Shown: positions 49,101-59,908 of the stretch, piece after piece
Numbering within the stretch: position 1 is the first letter of the stretch
Layout: each line of letters begins with the position of its first letter
Source: Bradysia coprophila
Taxonomy: Eukaryota; Arthropoda; Insecta; Diptera; Sciaridae
Direction: 5' to 3'
Assembly: GCF_014529535.1 (NCBI RefSeq)
Contig: NW_023503608.1
Coordinates: 10,032,501 to 10,096,500, forward strand
Length of the DNA: 64,000 nucleotides
Notes under the pieces: model-generated
Told to the model about the DNA's origin: nothing
Seen by the model: the letters and a program-made list of their open reading frames with translations, nothing else
Database searches by the model: none
Program-made: the position numbers and the translations under genes

Positions 49101-50557
49101 AAGTTTTCTCTTGTTAGAACAAAAGAAGTAATAGTATTGATAATAATGCTGGTGATCAAACTTCCTTCAGTGAAAGCTCCACTAATTTTCATAAAAGTTC
49201 ACAATTCACTTCAAATCAAATTCACTAAGTGAATTTTACTTATGATTTTTCGATAAAAATTCTTTTATTCCCGGAAATTCGTTTTTTGTCAACAACATGA
49301 GTTTCAAACTCGCTTCCGGGGCGAGTAAAATATGCTAAGAATGGATACTTTTATTATGATAAGTGGGGTGGTTACATCTCTCGTCTTCATCTCGAGCTGC
49401 AAACTCTACACATGTACAAACTATATCCAAACTAGTACTATTATTCTCAGTACCTCACAAAAATTATTCTTTGCCTGACGGTATTCGCGAGTAAACTAAC
49501 TTCTAAATGTTTTTTTCGGCATTGTTATGTTGACTAGTGGGATTTCTAGACAAACATCAAGATAAAAATGTCCATACCAGGACGTAATCAATTATTCCTT
49601 TCATGAAAATACAGAAGAAACTTTCGGAAATTAGGCAAATAACATTTCCATGCAAGTGTTAGTATCTTCCGTTGTTCTGACAAACTGCAAGTCTATCACC
49701 AACGTAAAACGGTTAAGTTCTCGTTTTACATTTCCCTACAACTAAATGAAAATTATTAACAATAAACTAAAATGTTAACATTAGATAGGAATGCCAATCG
49801 ACAATCCGAATTGTAGTCATGCACCAACACTTATTTTTAACGTAAAATAATTGTGAAGTACAGTGGAACGTGTATTTTAAACATTAATCCGCATTTCGTA
49901 TAGCACGAAAAAAAAATAATTAAAATTTTATCAAATTTACATAAATGAAACAAACTATAATTATGGTTTTTTTAGATGAAAAGTTTATTCTATCAATTGT
50001 TTTCTACTGCTTAAATTATATTTAAAGAAAAAAAAAACGTCTTCGAAATATTTATTAACTCGACATTAACTGAACTAAACAAAAATCAATATATCTCTCA
50101 TTCGAACAGTACAACTTTTTGACCTAACCTACAAGAAAATATTTTCTATTTTACTAAATAACAAAGAAAATTTAGCTTTCATAGCTTTTAGTCATATCAT
50201 ATAATACCAAACTTTCGACTTAAGAATAACACAATAAAAACATTTAAAGAAAAAATAAAAATTTTAAATTAAAGTTAAAAATCTAACACAGAAATCTATA
50301 TGTAAATGGTTATAAACAAGTTAAAAACCTGCTGTAAATTAAGTGAACGAACAAAAAAAAACAAGATGAATATTACTTCAATCTGAAATTAAATGTAATA
50401 AAATTAAAAGAAAATCTAACAAAAAATGATAAAATCAAGAGTGTAACATAATTATGAAGAAAATATAAATGAAATATAAAAAACTCTCGAATATTTTCAT
50501 TTTTATTTATTTCTTTACAAGAATGAGAGGATGATCGATATATTTTGGAGCCAACAC

Positions 50558-50787
50558 AGAATATTTCAGACACATCATGAACAGATTCACCATATTAAGG
50601 TTGATTGCATAAATTTTGCAAACATCCGTGACTCTGACATATGCGAAGTGCTTTTTAACGTTACAATTGCGCAACGGACTATTTCTAACATTAGCACTAT
50701 CCCACAGCGCGAAGCTATTATACTAATCGCGAACCATTCGTCTGACGTATTTCGACAAATCAGAAAACAACGCAAAAAGGCCATATC
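50558..50787 (+). repeat. Exact 230 bp direct repeat, copy 1
   Basis: Identical by eye to 51663-51892. It lies in an open frame (50531-50857) that reads HIKVDCINFANIRDSDICEV and continues past the repeat to QNYVKPIKIKLSKSRYP. The protein is not recognised. The GC content and steady frame differ from the flanks, so it may be a fragment of a mobile element's coding region. Confidence 0.85.
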
Positions 50788-51662
50788 TCTGTCGTCGTTA
50801 AGTCAAAATTACGTTAAACCGATCAAAATCAAATTGTCTAAGTCGCGTTATCCCTAAAGTACCTAGAGACACCGTTTCGTCCAGCTAATCTCAAAACTCA
50901 CTAGTTCACTTCCATATAATTCCCGTGAATTTTATGTGGAAACAGAACACTGGGGGACTCGTCAGGAACGACAGTGTCGAGAGTTTTGTTATTGTATGCG
51001 TTCTACGGTAGGGAGGGTAAACTTTTTGTAAAAAATCAAGCAAACAAATGAAACCAAAAAGAAGAACAAAAATCAACATTTTAATGAAATAACAAATTCA
51101 AACCTCAACCCATCGGCTCACGTACAGATCCATTCACCCATTCATTCACTTTTGCACAAAAACTCACAACAGCAAACTTCACAAACATTCTCACTAAAAT
51201 TGAAACTGAAAACTAAACAAACGGAAAATACTGACACTAACACTAATAAAAGCCATGGCCACTAATCTGAAAAAACAAAAAGGAACATTAAAACTAACGA
51301 AAAACAAAAACCAAAGAGAAGATCACCTAAGCACTCCACTAACACTGGGAGAAGTGTTAGCACGGCCCACAGCGCAATTCCTCGGTGTTTTCTTTTTTTC
51401 CGAATTAAATGGTCAGTAATGCTTGTCCGTCTGAGGAAGGTGGTCTGTAGATGAGAGAATGAATGCTCGCCGCAGGCAGAGTCCCCGTTCCAAAAGAATT
51501 CCAATGCAGTTTGCCAGAGTTCTATTAGAGAGGTCCATCCAACTAAGAATATGTTCTTAGTTTCTCTATTCTCGGAGCATGGAAGTGGATTCCAATAACT
51601 GAAAATCAAAATCTAAATGGGCGTCTAACGTTTGACAAATAGTCTCAACGAAATAATTTTTA

Positions 51663-51892
51663 AGAATATTTCAGACACATCATGAACAGATTCACCATAT
51701 TAAGGTTGATTGCATAAATTTTGCAAACATCCGTGACTCTGACATATGCGAAGTGCTTTTTAACGTTACAATTGCGCAACGGACTATTTCTAACATTAGC
51801 ACTATCCCACAGCGCGAAGCTATTATACTAATCGCGAACCATTCGTCTGACGTATTTCGACAAATCAGAAAACAACGCAAAAAGGCCATATC
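51663..51892 (+). repeat. Exact 230 bp direct repeat, copy 2
   Basis: Identical by eye to 50558-50787, 1105 bases away. Its ends are not TG...CA, so LTRs are unlikely. The frame stops soon after the repeat. Confidence 0.85.
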
Positions 51893-52065
51893 CGAAAAAG
51901 AACGCTGAGCAAAATCTCAAAGAAACGTGTTCCGTTTGAAAAAGAAATAAAACGTATTCAAATCAACTAGAAGCATTTAATAGTGAGATGTGTTAATAGT
52001 GAATTCTGTGATATTATCAATGCATTAACAATACAACCATGGTCTACCAGATCCATTAGATTTTC

Positions 52066-52215
52066 TAGAACGGTAATATCGTCCAGAAAACGATAGTATC
52101 GTCCAGACAATATTTTAGAATTTTCCAATTTAGACGATATTATCGTCCTGGATGAAAATTTTTTGGACGATAATATCGTTTTTTTGGACGATAGTATCGT
52201 CTAAAAAACGATATT
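52066..52215. repeat. Cluster of GACGATANTATCGTC palindromes
   Basis: Within 150 bp there are at least five full or near-full copies of the palindrome (ACGATAGTATCGTCC, GACGATATTATCGTCC, GGACGATAATATCGT, GGACGATAGTATCGTC and partial ATATCGTCC / ACGATATTA). The spacing is irregular, about 15-45 bases. It abuts the left arm of the 52212-54029 element. Confidence 0.75.
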
Positions 52216-54029
52216 AGAGAACTTTAGCAAATCACACAATAATGACAAAACCAATAATTTCCAACAATAACGAAAACGATATTGACACGGAAAAATTTTA
52301 TCATTGTGAATGGAGCGAGATGGGTAAATATGTTCACAAATCATGGTGTGTTATGTGGTGGCAGAATTCAAAATTCTTCTGAAATACTTTAAAAGAAATT
52401 AAATTGAAGTAGAATAATATAATTTGTGCACCGGACAACTTTCTTAACAGCAGATATTCATCTTTAAAATATTTATCTAAACCTAGGTGAAATAATAGCA
52501 GTGAAAAAGTGCTATTATTTCGTCTGGGATGAATATACGCATGGTTTGAAAGGTCTTTGCCAGTAGACCACAAAACATGCATCACACAGTCTCGAGCTAC
52601 ACTTGGTTCCTGGTTGAAGATATCCGAAGATGGAAAAAGGGTGTTTTTAACCTAATTTTTTGGAGATCGTTCCGGGTGAGAGTGGGCTCATTGGAAAGCT
52701 GAGTTCAAATACTTTCGGGGCATGCCTAGTTTGATTAGATTCATTGATAGATGTTGGAAAAAATGTACAACAAAAATTTTCAAAATCTGTGTGAACTTTT
52801 GACAGGTCTGGGCTGGTACTGATGACGCTTAATGTGAACCTAATATGCTAGTTGTAACTTACATTATCTAAGCTTTCCATTGATATCTCATTTGCAGTGC
52901 TGGTGACTGCTGGTGAATTTTACGAGTAGCGGGTGTACTTACATAAAAATCTGTTATGTGGACAATCTTATTTAATTAAAATTTAGAATTTTTGTCTACA
53001 ACGTGTCTATTTGGATGGTACAGGGAGTTACCCGAAAAAAAAATCTGAAAAGCAGTGAATGAATTTCAAAATGTGTTTCGGGTGAGCATGTGCTCCACGT
53101 GCTGTTTGTGAGGTTATGCTCACCACAACACAACTTGTTCTCTAAATTGTGTCGTCAAAAGGCAAGCTAATTTTTCCATCTCATTTCCACTAGCTTCAGA
53201 ATGTTCTAGTCTACAGATTTCCATAAATCTATGTATGTTCAGAGACACACGTTGTAAACAACAATTCTAAATTAAACAAACAATCAACGATCTGACGATT
53301 CTGTCAACACATTTATACACAATATAGCGGATAGGATATACTCGAATAAACTCAAATATACTGGATTGCTGGAGCTATACTGGATTACATGATCTACTGG
53401 AGCATAAATTCGAGTCTTGATTCATTTGGGCGTTTGTCTATTTCAGTTGTCCAGTGCATAAATCGTTGTTTCTACCTCAACAGGAAAGTGATTTTCTCAG
53501 CACATGTCCTAAAACTGAAGACTGGTGCGGTTTCCTCTCGTTTGTCTTTCTTTCTTTTTTTTTTTCAAAAATTCCCATTGATTGAACCAGGCTAAATCAG
53601 CGATTTTATTTCACAGGGATTCAATTTTACATTTATAAGTTCTCCCAAGTTGGAGGTGCTAATTCAAAGTAAATCCTTGACAACTTGTGAAGACTAAAAC
53701 TAGAATTTATTTATCAAAATTCGAAATTCACTTATTGGCAACGCTGGTTTATCGAGAGATTCATATTAAATTTATCATTTTCACATGAAACGCTTATAAT
53801 CCTCTGTGTGACTTTCATTTGAAAATGTCAAATCAATCGGATTCAAAAATTTTAAACACAAAATGAAAGAAGTTTGAATTCTGCCACCACATAACACACC
53901 ATTTGTGAACATATTTACCCATCCCGCCTCATTCACAATGATAAAATTTTTCCGTGTCAATATCGTTTTCGTTATTGTTGGAAATTATTGGTTTTGTCAT
54001 TATTGTGTGATTTGCTAAAGTTCTCTATT
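52212..54029. mobile_element. 1.8 kb element with inverted arms of about 155 bp
   Basis: The left arm 52212-52371 and right arm 53874-54029 are inverted copies, nearly identical (AGAGAACTTTAGCAAATCAC, TTGACACGGAAAAATTTTAT, TGTGTTATGTGGTGGCAGAA). Their differences are small, such as GAGCGAGATGGG against GAGGCGGGATGGG. The 1.5 kb interior has no recognisable coding region but holds the GAAATAATAGCA hairpin at about 52465-52535. This is a foldback-type or non-autonomous DNA transposon. Confidence 0.8.
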
Positions 54030-54719
54030 ATATGTGTCGAAAAAAGCACAATACAAGCAAGGTGCTTAAAGCACCTAATTCAATATCGTCTTATCTCCGC
54101 TACGGTTCTTGACTTCCATGAATTTCTCTCTTCAAGCCGCCAATTGAGTCGTTTGGCCATTGTGTCTGATAGTGTTGTTGGCTTGTCGAGCACTTTAATT
54201 ATCGGTTATCGTTGCCAAGACTTTCGGTTGAATAACTTCACAAGAAGTTAGCTTTCGAAAGTCATCTGATTATTATACGCTCATCTTGTTTTTGTATCAA
54301 GATTACAATGCAATTCAGATCTCAGTCAAGACAAAAACTTCACGTCATTTCTAATTGTGTTAGTTACTCTTCACGACTGAATATAAAAATTTAGAATTAC
54401 ATAGGAACTAAACCAGGATAGGATAAGGATGGAGAACCAGAGAACTTGTGTAAGGAAAATTGCACTTTGTGAGTCATTCCTCATTTTACCGAGACAACAG
54501 ACTTTCCATGCTTTGACTATTTTGTAATCGGTAAATCACAGTAAAACTATCCATTAGCCTCATCGACTCAAAATAATCATTTTCCCAAGAAACTACAGAC
54601 AGCGCCGGGTAATTCGATTACGCATGTATAGTTCTTATCACCAAAATTCCGCTTATCGGAACTAAAAAATTGAAACTTTTTCCGAGTATTCAACAGTTCT
54701 CAATTATATCTCAATTTCG

Positions 54720-55862
54720 ATGGATTTAATTCGTTTGATTCGTACAAAAATTGACGAAAGATTGTCTGCCGGAGATGATAATTCGTTTTATATTTTGGAT
54801 GTAAACGATGTTCGTTTAAAATATGAAAACTGGACCAAAGAAATTCCTCGCGTTGTTCCATTCTATGCGATCAAGTGTAACGATGACGCGGTGATTGTAA
54901 AAACTTTGGCAGACCTAGGAACTGGATTTGACTGTGCATCGATTAGCGAATTAGATCAAATCTTAACGATGGGCATAAATCAAAACCGAATAATTTATTC
55001 GCACACAGTGAAACAGGCTTCTCATTTACAGTATGCCGCTGATAAGCAAGTAGATATGGTAACGTTTGACAGTATGGGTGAGCTGATTAAAATCAAAAAT
55101 ATACATCCAAATGCGAAGGCTGTGCTGCGTATCAAATTCGATGCCGAGAAATCGATCATTTGCATGGGAATCAAATTTGGCTGTGATCCATTGACTGAAG
55201 CACCGGATTTGATTAGAAAATGTCAAGAACTCGGAGTGAATTTGATCGGAATTAGTTTTCACGTTGGATCGGGAACTCTCGACTTTAAAATTTATGAAAA
55301 AGCCTTGCACTCAGTTCGACAGTTGTTCGATGTGGCTGATACATATGGATTCAAATTACAGCTGGTCAATATAGGCGGTGGATTCATGGGAAATGACATG
55401 AGTTTACTTGCCAATTATGCCAAATATATAAATCGAGGCATCGATCTCTATTTTCCAGATCCGTCTTTGACCATTATCTCTGAACCTGGTCGCTACTTCT
55501 CGGAGTCTGCCCTCACTTTGGTGGTTCAAGTGATACTGAAGAAAGTCTCCAGCGACGGTCATGTTCATTATTACATCAATGACAGCATCTACCATTCATT
55601 TTGCATTGCTTTCATTTACGAATCAAAACTGAAATTCAGTGTCATTCGAAAAACTATAAAATCGAGTACACCCATTGAACGTGCATCAACCATTTGGGGT
55701 CAGACGTGCAATACAAAGGATAAAATAGTTGGAAATGAAATTATGCCGGAAATGGAAATCGGTGACTATTTGGCATTTGAGAACATGGGGGCCTATACAA
55801 CGACTGTATCAACACGATTCAATGGATTCAAAATCGGCGAAATTATACACATCAATAGATGA
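54720..55862 (+). CDS. Odc: Ornithine decarboxylase-like PLP enzyme, intronless
   Basis: 380 residues, group IV decarboxylase fold (alanine racemase-type barrel, then a beta domain). Ornithine decarboxylase makes putrescine from ornithine, the first step of polyamine synthesis, as a cytosolic homodimer. Visible residues with human numbers: K52 in PFYAIKCND (K69, Schiff-base lysine), D71 in GFDCAS (D88), R137 (R154), H181 and S184 in SFHVGSG (H197, S200), GGGF at 219-222, E255 and R258 in EPGRYF (E274, R277), D288 in YYIND (D332), C330 (C360), D334 (D364), Y359 in ENMGAYT (Y389). Human D361, which contacts the substrate's distal amine, is N331 here (WGQTCNTKD). The mammalian C-terminal degradation tail is absent; the length resembles insect enzymes. 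AATAAA occurs at 56017. Intronless, so possibly a retrocopy. Confidence 0.9.
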   Translation: MDLIRLIRTKIDERLSAGDDNSFYILDVNDVRLKYENWTKEIPRVVPFYAIKCNDDAVIVKTLADLGTGFDCASISELDQILTMGINQNRIIYSHTVKQASHLQYAADKQVDMVTFDSMGELIKIKNIHPNAKAVLRIKFDAEKSIICMGIKFGCDPLTEAPDLIRKCQELGVNLIGISFHVGSGTLDFKIYEKALHSVRQLFDVADTYGFKLQLVNIGGGFMGNDMSLLANYAKYINRGIDLYFPDPSLTIISEPGRYFSESALTLVVQVILKKVSSDGHVHYYINDSIYHSFCIAFIYESKLKFSVIRKTIKSSTPIERASTIWGQTCNTKDKIVGNEIMPEMEIGDYLAFENMGAYTTTVSTRFNGFKIGEIIHINR

Positions 55863-57363
55863 TTTTTCGTTCATTGGCGATATGCATCTATTGAACAGTT
55901 TTAGCAATTAACGAACTTCAGAGATATAATTTTTGATATCCAACGACGACATTCAATTGATCAGATCAGACCACTTAGTGGCGATTAATACGAAATTTGT
56001 AATTTTCATGTCACTTAATAAAATGTTAAGATTATTCAAAAACAAAGATTATACATCACTTATCACGTGAACGCATGGTGCTACACTCAGAAATGTTAGT
56101 ACTTTTGAAGTGCTTGGAAAGTTGACGATATTTCTATTTAGATTGTCGCTACACCTGTACTGGGGTCCTGACATTGGTTCATGAGTTAAAATTGATGAAT
56201 GCTGATGACGTTTAGGCCTTGTAGTTCATGAAATATCTTAAAATTTAGTTCTGTCATATAGAGATCATATATGTATGGTATTGTCTAATTACTCTTCCAC
56301 CGACACTCAGACGTCTAAAGTAAAATAATCTTTTCGAGCAAGGAACCATATCACAGAACACCCGGTAAGAAGAACTCTGTCTTGAAATCCTTGGAATAAA
56401 ATATAAAAAAGAGATTCTAGATCAGGAAAACCCAATCCAACGAATGATGGCACCGTTCCCTGACATTTTCTTTTATTGAGCGTTAACCTTTCACAGCTCT
56501 GTTATCGGCAGACGTAAAATATTTTGCGTAAATCCGTTGAAAATGCTTTGAACAAAAGAAGTAACAGATTCGTATTTGTACTGGTGTACTGGTTGTACTT
56601 TCACTTGAACCACCATAAACTCGAAATCATCAAATTCTATACAAAGTACAATTAGATGGCGCATGAAAACATGAAGAGAAGGAAAGTCTTGCTTGAGTTA
56701 TTTTTCACGGTTTAGGTGTTTGTCTTCATATGTTTTGCATCATCAATCGTCAATGCAAATAATGATATTGATGTCAAAGGTTTGTACTACTCGGCTGTAG
56801 AACGATAGTCGACAACAACGACAAAACTAAGCGGTGACCAACGATTATTATGGTCTTATACAACTAGCCTTATGTCCTTTAGTCTGTTTAGAATACCACT
56901 AGACAATCCTCAAAACATTAATGAGCAATGAGAAGTTTTTTTTGTTTAATATGATCGTCAACAGCATAAAAGTCTCAAAAGTTCGAATAAATCGTTGGCG
57001 ACATAACGTAAGGGCGTTTCTCCTATATCTCAATCTCAGAAACCACTGAACCGATTTTGATAAACTTTTCTTTCCCTGAAAGATATAGCCGATATACCCT
57101 TTAGTGATGTTGTCCTTGAAATATTTATTCACGGTCTCAAGTAAACTGTCTTTGAGAATTTCATTTGCACCAGCGACTAGGAATGGAATAATACTTTTTA
57201 ATATTTTCGTGATTAGCGCAGGGGAAAACCTAATCAGAATCTGAGTGTATCGTTTTTACTTTTAACAACCATTCATATATAGTGCGTAGTAAATTAATCA
57301 ATCAAAGTCTTTATCAACATTCTGATTCTGCATAATCTTATCAAATGATACTCCTGCATTCAC
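55863..57363. other. Intergenic region between decarboxylase and LPMO genes
   Basis: Apart from the AATAAA at 56017 and a degenerate CGACAACAACGACA repeat relative near 56805, nothing is recognised. Confidence 0.5.
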
Positions 57364-57399
57364 TATAAGAAGAGAAATTCAGCTCGAAATGAATCAGAT
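57364..57399 (+). promoter_or_regulatory. Candidate core promoter of the LPMO gene
   Basis: TATAAGA at 57364-57370 lies 32 bases upstream of an initiator-like ATCAGATT (A at 57396). That would give a 36-base 5' untranslated region before the ATG at 57432. The spacing suits an insect TATA-Inr promoter. Confidence 0.5.
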
Positions 57400-57431
57400 T
57401 TATTGAAACTCACAAGTGAATTAAACTAAAA

Positions 57432-58295
57432 ATGAAGTATCTTCTACTCGTATTCATCGCAGGACTCGCCGTGGTCGAGCCTCATTTCTACATGAGAGAA
57501 CCACTTTCCAGAACTTCGATTCAAACCCGTTTGGATCGTTTCCCACAAGCCCAACAACCATTTTGGTGGGATCATACTGGAGTATGGTGCGGAAACGCTC
57601 AACAAAACCTTCAATATTCCACTTGCGGACGTTGCGGTGATGCTCAAGGAAACTCACATGCAGCTCAAGGTGGAAGATACGACAAAGGCATCATCACTGC
57701 AACATACAATGCTGGACAAGTAAGTGTTGATTTTTGAAACATTGAAGCTCTGCTGCAGAGAGACTACTTTTGGATGCGGTCATTGTGACACCGTGGGCGG
57801 TAGATTTTATTCTGCATTTATGCTCTTGCGCACCAAACCCTTTTATCAACAAAATTATGGAAAAGCTCAGAACTAAAGGCAAGATTCAATTTAGATTATC
57901 AACGCCGTTGTGCAGATGCACGCCAACCATCGTGGTCACATTGAATTCGAGCTCTGCCCACAAGTAACTGAAACAAACGCCTGTTTCACCCACCGATTGG
58001 CTGTTGCCGGTGCAGACAGAGGAGTCCGAGGAGGAAATACTGCTTGCACAGGAAACGATCAACAAAACGGAGCATTCAACGTTCGTATCCAACTACCAGC
58101 TAATGTTAGATGTACCAGATGTACACTTCGTGCCACCTACAGAACATCATACCCACCAGGTAAGACGTCACACAGTGCATTGATCGAATCGAATATATTC
58201 AATAATTCTAACCCTTCTATCCAGCTCCTGATGCGTGCTTCAATCCAAATCCTGCTCAAACCTTCAGAAACTGCGTTGATATCAGAATCAACTAA
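57432..58295 (+). CDS. AA15 lytic polysaccharide monooxygenase, secreted
   Basis: Exons 57432-57719, 57895-58159 and 58225-58295, GT-AG with matching phases, give 207 residues. AA15 enzymes use a copper histidine brace and oxidation to cut chitin or cellulose chains outside the cell. The protein has a hydrophobic signal (MKYLLLVFIAGLAVV) and then H18 of PHFYMREPLSR, which as mature residue 1 supplies the brace. H108 in ANHRGHIEF is mature residue 91, the spacing known for this family. Conserved cysteines include WCGN, TCGRCGDA, LCP, RCTRC and the final RNCVDI. Also typical are GGRYDKGIIT and the C-terminal TFRNCVDI. Cleavage right before H18 would leave Pro at -1, which is unusual. The axial ligand was not assigned. 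There is no extra carbohydrate-binding module. AATAAA follows at 58324. Confidence 0.88.
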
Positions 58296-58506
58296 AGTTA
58301 ACGACCTTGTGCCACTACTAAATAATAAAGAAATTGCAAAAGAATTACGCCTTTTTACTCAATATTTTAAATATCGACATTCTTGTCATCGAACTGCTAA
58401 ATTATTTCGTATAAATATTACACGCATGCATTCTGTGACTTGTGATGTGATAACTAGATGCAACTAGAATCATACTCGCAATTAACAAGCAAGCGTTATG
58501 CAAGTT

Positions 58507-58944
58507 CTGATGTTTAGAAACCACGGCAGAGTAAAAGTAACCCAGGCAGGAGCGCTTGTTTGACTAGGAACCTGAATAATCTAGTAGGCCTATGTTTTTT
58601 GCGAATTAAATTTTTCAACTTATGTCTGTGTTCATTTGAGTTCATTTTCATACAAAGGATTAGGTCCCTCATTTGACGTTTCCATAATGAACCGCTCCTG
58701 CCAGGTTTACTTTTACTCTGCCGTGTTAGAAACTAAGAAGAAATGCAATAGAGTTTTCCCATATTTTAGTACAATCTGTCATAAAATTACTGCTTTCAAT
58801 GCGCTTTTCATGTGAACTAACTTCATATGGTGACATTTGTTCTGTAATGACAAATGTGAAGTTGGTTCACATGAAAATAAGTATAGATAACAGAGAATGA
58901 AGTAATATGAAAAAAATGTGGAGCCCCTACAGGCCAACCCACTT
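58507..58944 (+). mobile_element. MITE copy B, interrupted by another MITE
   Basis: This is the same family as 19003-19235. Its left end, TGATGTTTAGAAAC, is separated from the rest (TTAGAAACTAAGAAGAAATG) by the insertion at 58522-58725. The central hairpin and the right end CAGGCCAACCCACTT are intact. Confidence 0.75.
58522..58725. mobile_element. 204 bp MITE with 8 bp target duplication (hAT-like)
   Basis: The terminal inverted repeats begin CACGGCAGAGTAAAAGTAA and run 33 bp with two mismatches. The flanking 8 bases TTAGAAAC (58514-58521 and 58726-58733) are duplicated exactly. Eight-base duplications are typical of hAT transposons. No coding. Confidence 0.85.
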
Positions 58945-59302
58945 ATTTTATATTATAAAAAAAAAATTATTGACGAATCGTTTGTCTTGGCACGTATTTG
59001 TATCACTTTATTTTCTTTAGGTTTTCCTTCGTAAATTTAACTTTTTTTTTAGCTTTTCACGTTCATGCGGAGAATAATGTATCCCCTAAAATGTTATCAG
59101 TCAAAGTATGAACGAACAATGTAGGGACTTGCGTCAGAATTCAAATTAGTTGCTATCAATAATTGTCTTTGGCTTAAGCTAATCGTTTCGTTTGATCATC
59201 AGTTTCACCAAACGAAGAGATCTATCTATGTAACACTGAATTAAATGATTTTCATTGAATAATCAACCCGTTACAGACGGCAAGCATATGACCAGTATTA
59301 TT

Positions 59303-59540
59303 ATGGGACAAGTGGGTTGGCCTGTAGAGGCGCCACATTTTTTTCATAGTACTTCATTCTCTGCGACTTATTTTCATGTGAACCAACTTCAAGTTTGTCA
59401 TTACATAACTAATGTCACCATATGAAGTTGGTTCACATGAAAATAAGCGCAGTGACAGCAGTAATTTTATGACATAATGTACATACTAAAATATGGAAAA
59501 ACTCTATTACATTTATTCTTAGTTTTTAAACATCATTCTT
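59303..59540 (-). mobile_element. MITE copy C, inverted relative to copy B
   Basis: Reads on the minus strand from AGAATGATGTTTAAAAACTA to CCAACCCACTTGTCCC. It has the same central hairpin as copies A and B. A lone TTAA-MITE-like end (CAACCCGTTACAGACGGC, 59266-59284) lies just to its left. Confidence 0.8.
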
Positions 59541-59908
59541 CTATCCGGTCTATTACGTCCATCGATCAAAGGATTTTAATCCGTTGATTTCAAATCATGT
59601 ACTTCAATCTTTTTAACATGCGTCATGGACCACATTACCCAGATCTTGTCATTATTTTTGTCGTCGTTATCGAAAACAGATGAATAGCCGTATGTGTTAG
59701 TGCCAGGTACATTTTCAAGCAAACACAAATTAAAATAAATTGAAATGCTTTTCCAAATAAATAGTTGCCAGTTTTCATTTAGCCAGTAAACAGCACCATC
59801 TATTAAGAACACCAACCCCCTATTAGCGCATTACACTCGAAATGTCAAAATAAATGACAAGAGCAACTTATTTGCCAACAAGTGTTTTTGTTATTGAAAT
59901 TTATAGTC

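Larger units (their letters stand above)
44457..50557. other. Intergenic AT-rich DNA, no gene recognised
   Basis: Apart from the repeats at 45027 and 46041 and degenerate TTAA-MITE relatives near 45470 and 49000, nothing is recognisable. A 108-codon frame at 47519-47845 shows no domain. Confidence 0.5.

Noticed and set aside
51262..51609. Minus-strand 115-codon frame with hydrophobic tail
   Set aside because: No start or splice support and no family match; it lies between the two copies of the 230 bp repeat and may be antisense to element remnants.
50558..51892. Direct repeats as LTRs of a retrotransposon
   Set aside because: Their ends are not TG and CA, no primer site follows the left copy, and the frame runs across the border of copy 1.
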